A stretch of DNA of 17,391 nucleotides from AWTP1-13 sp035258605 (GTDB taxonomy: Bacteria > Pseudomonadota > Alphaproteobacteria > Rhizobiales > Hyphomicrobiaceae): NCBI GenBank assembly GCA_035258605.1, contig DATFXD010000047.1, forward strand, positions 1-17,391. The letters are read 5' to 3'. Each line of letters opens with the position of its first letter. The first letter of the stretch is position 1. Positions 15,488-17,391 of this stretch are shown piece by piece. The translations under genes were made by a program, and so were the position numbers. The notes below the pieces were generated by a model that worked only from the letters and a program-made list of their open reading frames with translations, ran no database searches and had not been told where the DNA came from.

Positions 15488-16372
15488 TCAGGTGCCGGCC
15501 CCGACCGAAGCTAACGGCTGCCGTCGGCGCAGCATTAGAATGGCGCCTAGCGCCACGGCGATCATCAGCAGGGAAACGGCCGTCGTCAGCGTCCCCAGCG
15601 CGTAGATGACGGGCGTCGTCACGGTCGTGGTCTGACCCTGCAGTTCCAACGGCAGGGTATTGAGGTAGCCGACGGCCTGGCTGGTGCGGGCAATCTCGTC
15701 CCAGGACAGGGTAAACCCAAACAGCCCGATCCCAACGACGCTCGGTCCAATGATCGGCAGCACCACATGGCGCAAGGCCTGCCAGGGCGTGGCACCGAGA
15801 TCGCGCGCGGCCTCCTCGTAGCGCGGGTCGAAGCGATTGAAGATGGCGAACATGATTAACAGCCCGAACGGCAGGGTCCAGGTCAGATGCGCGCCGAGTG
15901 CGGAGGTAAACAGGCCCATCGCCGTGTCGTAGCCGTCGGCGAGCGCCGCCGGCGCATACCTCTTGACGGCATCGTCGAGGATCCGGAACTCGAGGCCGAT
16001 GCCAAGCGAAACCACGATCGACGGCATGATCAAGCTGGCGATCACCACGAACAACAGCTGATCGGCGCCGCGGAAGCGCTTGCGGTAGGCGAGCCCCGCC
16101 AACAGCGACAACACCACGGTCAAGACCATGACCACGACGCCAAGCCGCACCGACCTGGCAAACGCCGACCAAATGTCGACATTGGGCAGCCCATCGTGCC
16201 ACAGCTTGTTGAACCAGTGGGTCGAGATGCCGTTCATGGGAAAGGTCAGCCCGCCGTCAGGCCCCTGGAACGACAACAGCAGGATGGTGAGCACCGGTCC
16301 CCACAGGAACAACACGAACAGCGCAAACAGCGCCGCCAGCCAATAGAAGGATCGAGGCCGCCCCTCGCCCAT
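15488..16372 (-). CDS. ABC transporter permease, PotC-type
   Basis: A 294-residue inner-membrane permease of the spermidine/putrescine-type ABC family. About six hydrophobic segments are seen, the first at residues 10-34 (FYWLAALFALFVLFLWGPVL). The EAA loop that contacts the ATPase is clear: EEAARDLGATPWQALRHVV near residue 190. PotC-type permeases pair with a PotB-type partner, here the gene just before it. The start ATG lies 2 bases after the stop of that partner, and AAGGAG inside the partner's last codons sits 8 bases before the ATG, so the two are translated in a coupled way and made in equal amounts. The substrate cannot be read from the permease; nearby URC genes make a pyrimidine or a breakdown product of one a reasonable guess. 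Confidence 0.88.
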   Translation of the reverse strand: MGEGRPRSFYWLAALFALFVLFLWGPVLTILLLSFQGPDGGLTFPMNGISTHWFNKLWHDGLPNVDIWSAFARSVRLGVVVMVLTVVLSLLAGLAYRKRFRGADQLLFVVIASLIMPSIVVSLGIGLEFRILDDAVKRYAPAALADGYDTAMGLFTSALGAHLTWTLPFGLLIMFAIFNRFDPRYEEAARDLGATPWQALRHVVLPIIGPSVVGIGLFGFTLSWDEIARTSQAVGYLNTLPLELQGQTTTVTTPVIYALGTLTTAVSLLMIAVALGAILMLRRRQPLASVGAGT

Positions 16373-16374
16373 CC

Positions 16375-17262
16375 CTAGAGCTCCTTGCGGATGTCGATCA
16401 GCCGGGTCAGCGCCCAGATGATGATCAGCACCGTGCCGAGCAGGATCACGGCGTGCGCGGCGGCGGGCGGGAACTGCAGCGCACCCATTTGCGTGTTGAT
16501 CATCTTGCCGACCGAGGCGATCTGCTGCCCACCCATGACGCCAATGGTCACGAAGTCGCCCATCACGATGGTGAGCACGAAGATCGAGCCAATGGCGATG
16601 CCCGGCTTGCTGAGCGGCACGACCACGTTGGTCAAGGTCTGCCAGCCGGAGGCACCGGCATCCCGCGCCGCCTCCAACAGGGCGCGGTCGATGCGCATCA
16701 TCGAGTTGAAGATCGGCACGATCATGAACAAGGTATAGAGGTGCACGAAAGCCAGAACCACGGCGAAGTCAGAAAACAGCAGCCATTCCACGGGGTGCTC
16801 GACGAGGTGCAGCTTTTGCAGGGTCTGATTGATCAAGCCGTTGCGCCCGAGCAGCGGGATCCAGGAGATCATGCGGATCACGTTCGAGGTCCAGAACGGA
16901 ATGGTACAGACCAAAAACAGCACGATCTGCATCGTCAGTGAACGCACGTGGAAGGCCAGAAAATAGGCGATGGCAAAGCCGAGCAACAGGGTGATGAGCC
17001 AAACCATGCCACAGATGCGCAAGGTCGTCAGATAGGTCTTCAAGGTGGTGCACAGTTCAGGCGGCGCCGACCACAGACGGCGGCCGCAACCCTCGAACGC
17101 CTCCAGGTAGTTGCGCAGCGTAAAATCCGGGAGGATTTCGTATTCGTTGTAGTTCCAGAAACTGACCATCACGGTCAGCAGCAGCGGTACGACGAAGAAC
17201 ACGACGAACACCGCCGCCAGCGGCAACGCCTGTGCCCACGCCGGCATGCCCTTGTCGGTCAT
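16375..17262 (-). CDS. ABC transporter permease, PotB-type
   Basis: A 295-residue inner-membrane permease, partner of the PotC-type gene downstream. The first membrane helix covers about residues 11-35 (ALPLAAVFVVFFVVPLLLTV), followed by a periplasmic loop with two or three cysteines and further helices from about residue 80. The EAA loop reads LEAARDAGASGWQTLTNVV near residue 196. It follows the solute-binding protein gene with a 72-base gap that holds a strong hairpin. The ATPase gene is not in the window and probably lies upstream of the solute-binding protein gene. Family placement is by the EAA motif and by the paired order of genes; the substrate is not known. Confidence 0.88.
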   Translation of the reverse strand: MTDKGMPAWAQALPLAAVFVVFFVVPLLLTVMVSFWNYNEYEILPDFTLRNYLEAFEGCGRRLWSAPPELCTTLKTYLTTLRICGMVWLITLLLGFAIAYFLAFHVRSLTMQIVLFLVCTIPFWTSNVIRMISWIPLLGRNGLINQTLQKLHLVEHPVEWLLFSDFAVVLAFVHLYTLFMIVPIFNSMMRIDRALLEAARDAGASGWQTLTNVVVPLSKPGIAIGSIFVLTIVMGDFVTIGVMGGQQIASVGKMINTQMGALQFPPAAAHAVILLGTVLIIIWALTRLIDIRKEL

Positions 17263-17291
17263 GTCACCGTCGCGCGCGCGGCGGCAGCATG

Positions 17292-17315
17292 GCGCGCCGC
17301 CGCCGGGCGGCGCGC
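17292..17315 (-). repeat. perfect hairpin between solute-binding protein and permease genes
   Basis: GCGCGCCGCC (17292-17301) pairs perfectly with GGCGGCGCGC (17306-17315) around a 4-base loop. It lies 19 bases past the solute-binding protein stop and before the first permease gene. No U-run follows. Such hairpins often protect the binding-protein mRNA or thin out read-through, so that binding protein exceeds permease; this role is inferred. Confidence 0.6.
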
Positions 17316-17334
17316 TGGCAGCTTTGGTTGGCGA

Positions 17335-17391
17335 TCAGGCGGCAATGAATTCGTTCCACTTCCTCACCATGTAGTCGTTCTCGTCCATGAC
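17335..17391 (-). CDS. C-terminal end of an ABC solute-binding protein (partial)
   Basis: Only the last 18 codons are in the window (VMDENDYMVRKWNEFIAA, then TGA); the rest lies beyond the window edge. The tail, with its YMVRKWNEFIAA helix, is like the C-terminus of PotD-type periplasmic solute-binding proteins, and the position directly before two PotB/PotC-type permeases supports this. The short length does not allow the substrate to be judged. Confidence 0.7.
   Translation of the reverse strand, partial: VMDENDYMVRKWNEFIAA

Noticed and set aside
14025..15605. 526-codon open frame on the plus strand
   Set aside because: It lies opposite the URC1-type gene and the URC promoter region; the minus-strand protein shows zinc and catalytic motifs, while the plus-strand product shows none.
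1..17391. CRISPR arrays, tRNA or rRNA genes, insertion-sequence ends, toxin-antitoxin or defence genes
   Set aside because: Looked for on both strands by eye; no spaced repeat series, cloverleaf-like sequence, transposase motif or recognised defence domain was seen.

Overview
The window looks like GC-rich alphaproteobacterial chromosome. This is inferred from base composition, from the long Lhr helicase, the LctP permease and the M15-type periplasmic protein, and from the gene order. No rRNA, tRNA, insertion sequence, integrase or CRISPR array is visible. The genus cannot be told from the sequence alone.

Layout: 1-809 holds no gene I can support. At 810-2087 (+) is a secreted three-part protein with an SH3-like domain and a C-terminal M15-type zinc-peptidase-like domain. 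At 2249-6580 (+) is a full-length Lhr helicase. At 6673-7626 (-) is a class IV PLP aminotransferase, convergent with lhr. At 7627-8087 nothing is well supported. At 8088-8576 (-) is a GFA-family zinc protein. At 8808-10466 (-) is an L-lactate permease (LctP family), with hairpins between it and the GFA gene and a perfect palindrome upstream of its start. At 10878-11996 (+) is a FUSC-family membrane protein.

The most informative part is 12171-17391, all on the minus strand. Read in the direction of transcription it holds the end of a periplasmic solute-binding protein, a strong intercistronic hairpin, two PotB/PotC-type ABC permeases, a good sigma70-like promoter, then a GTP-cyclohydrolase-II-like protein (URC1 type), a DUF1688 protein (URC4/Urg3 type) and a uracil phosphoribosyltransferase homologue (URC6 type). 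These last three match the URC uracil-degradation pathway known genetically from the yeast Lachancea kluyveri (URC1, URC4, URC6; urg1/urg3/urg2 in fission yeast), here as a compact bacterial operon. The ABC genes lie just upstream on the same strand, so they may import its substrate; that is inference.

Two points make the operon worth close reading. The phosphoribosyltransferase homologue keeps the uracil-binding C-terminus but has lost the PRPP-binding loop (canonical DPMLATGGS reads APVIATANT). The cyclohydrolase homologue keeps the zinc cysteines and the catalytic Asp-x-Arg but has lost other GTP-cyclohydrolase II motifs and carries about 200 extra N-terminal residues. Both suggest chemistry different from that of the textbook enzymes. 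The leader before the operon also holds a tiny open frame that overlaps the first start codon, and a spaced 7-bp direct repeat.
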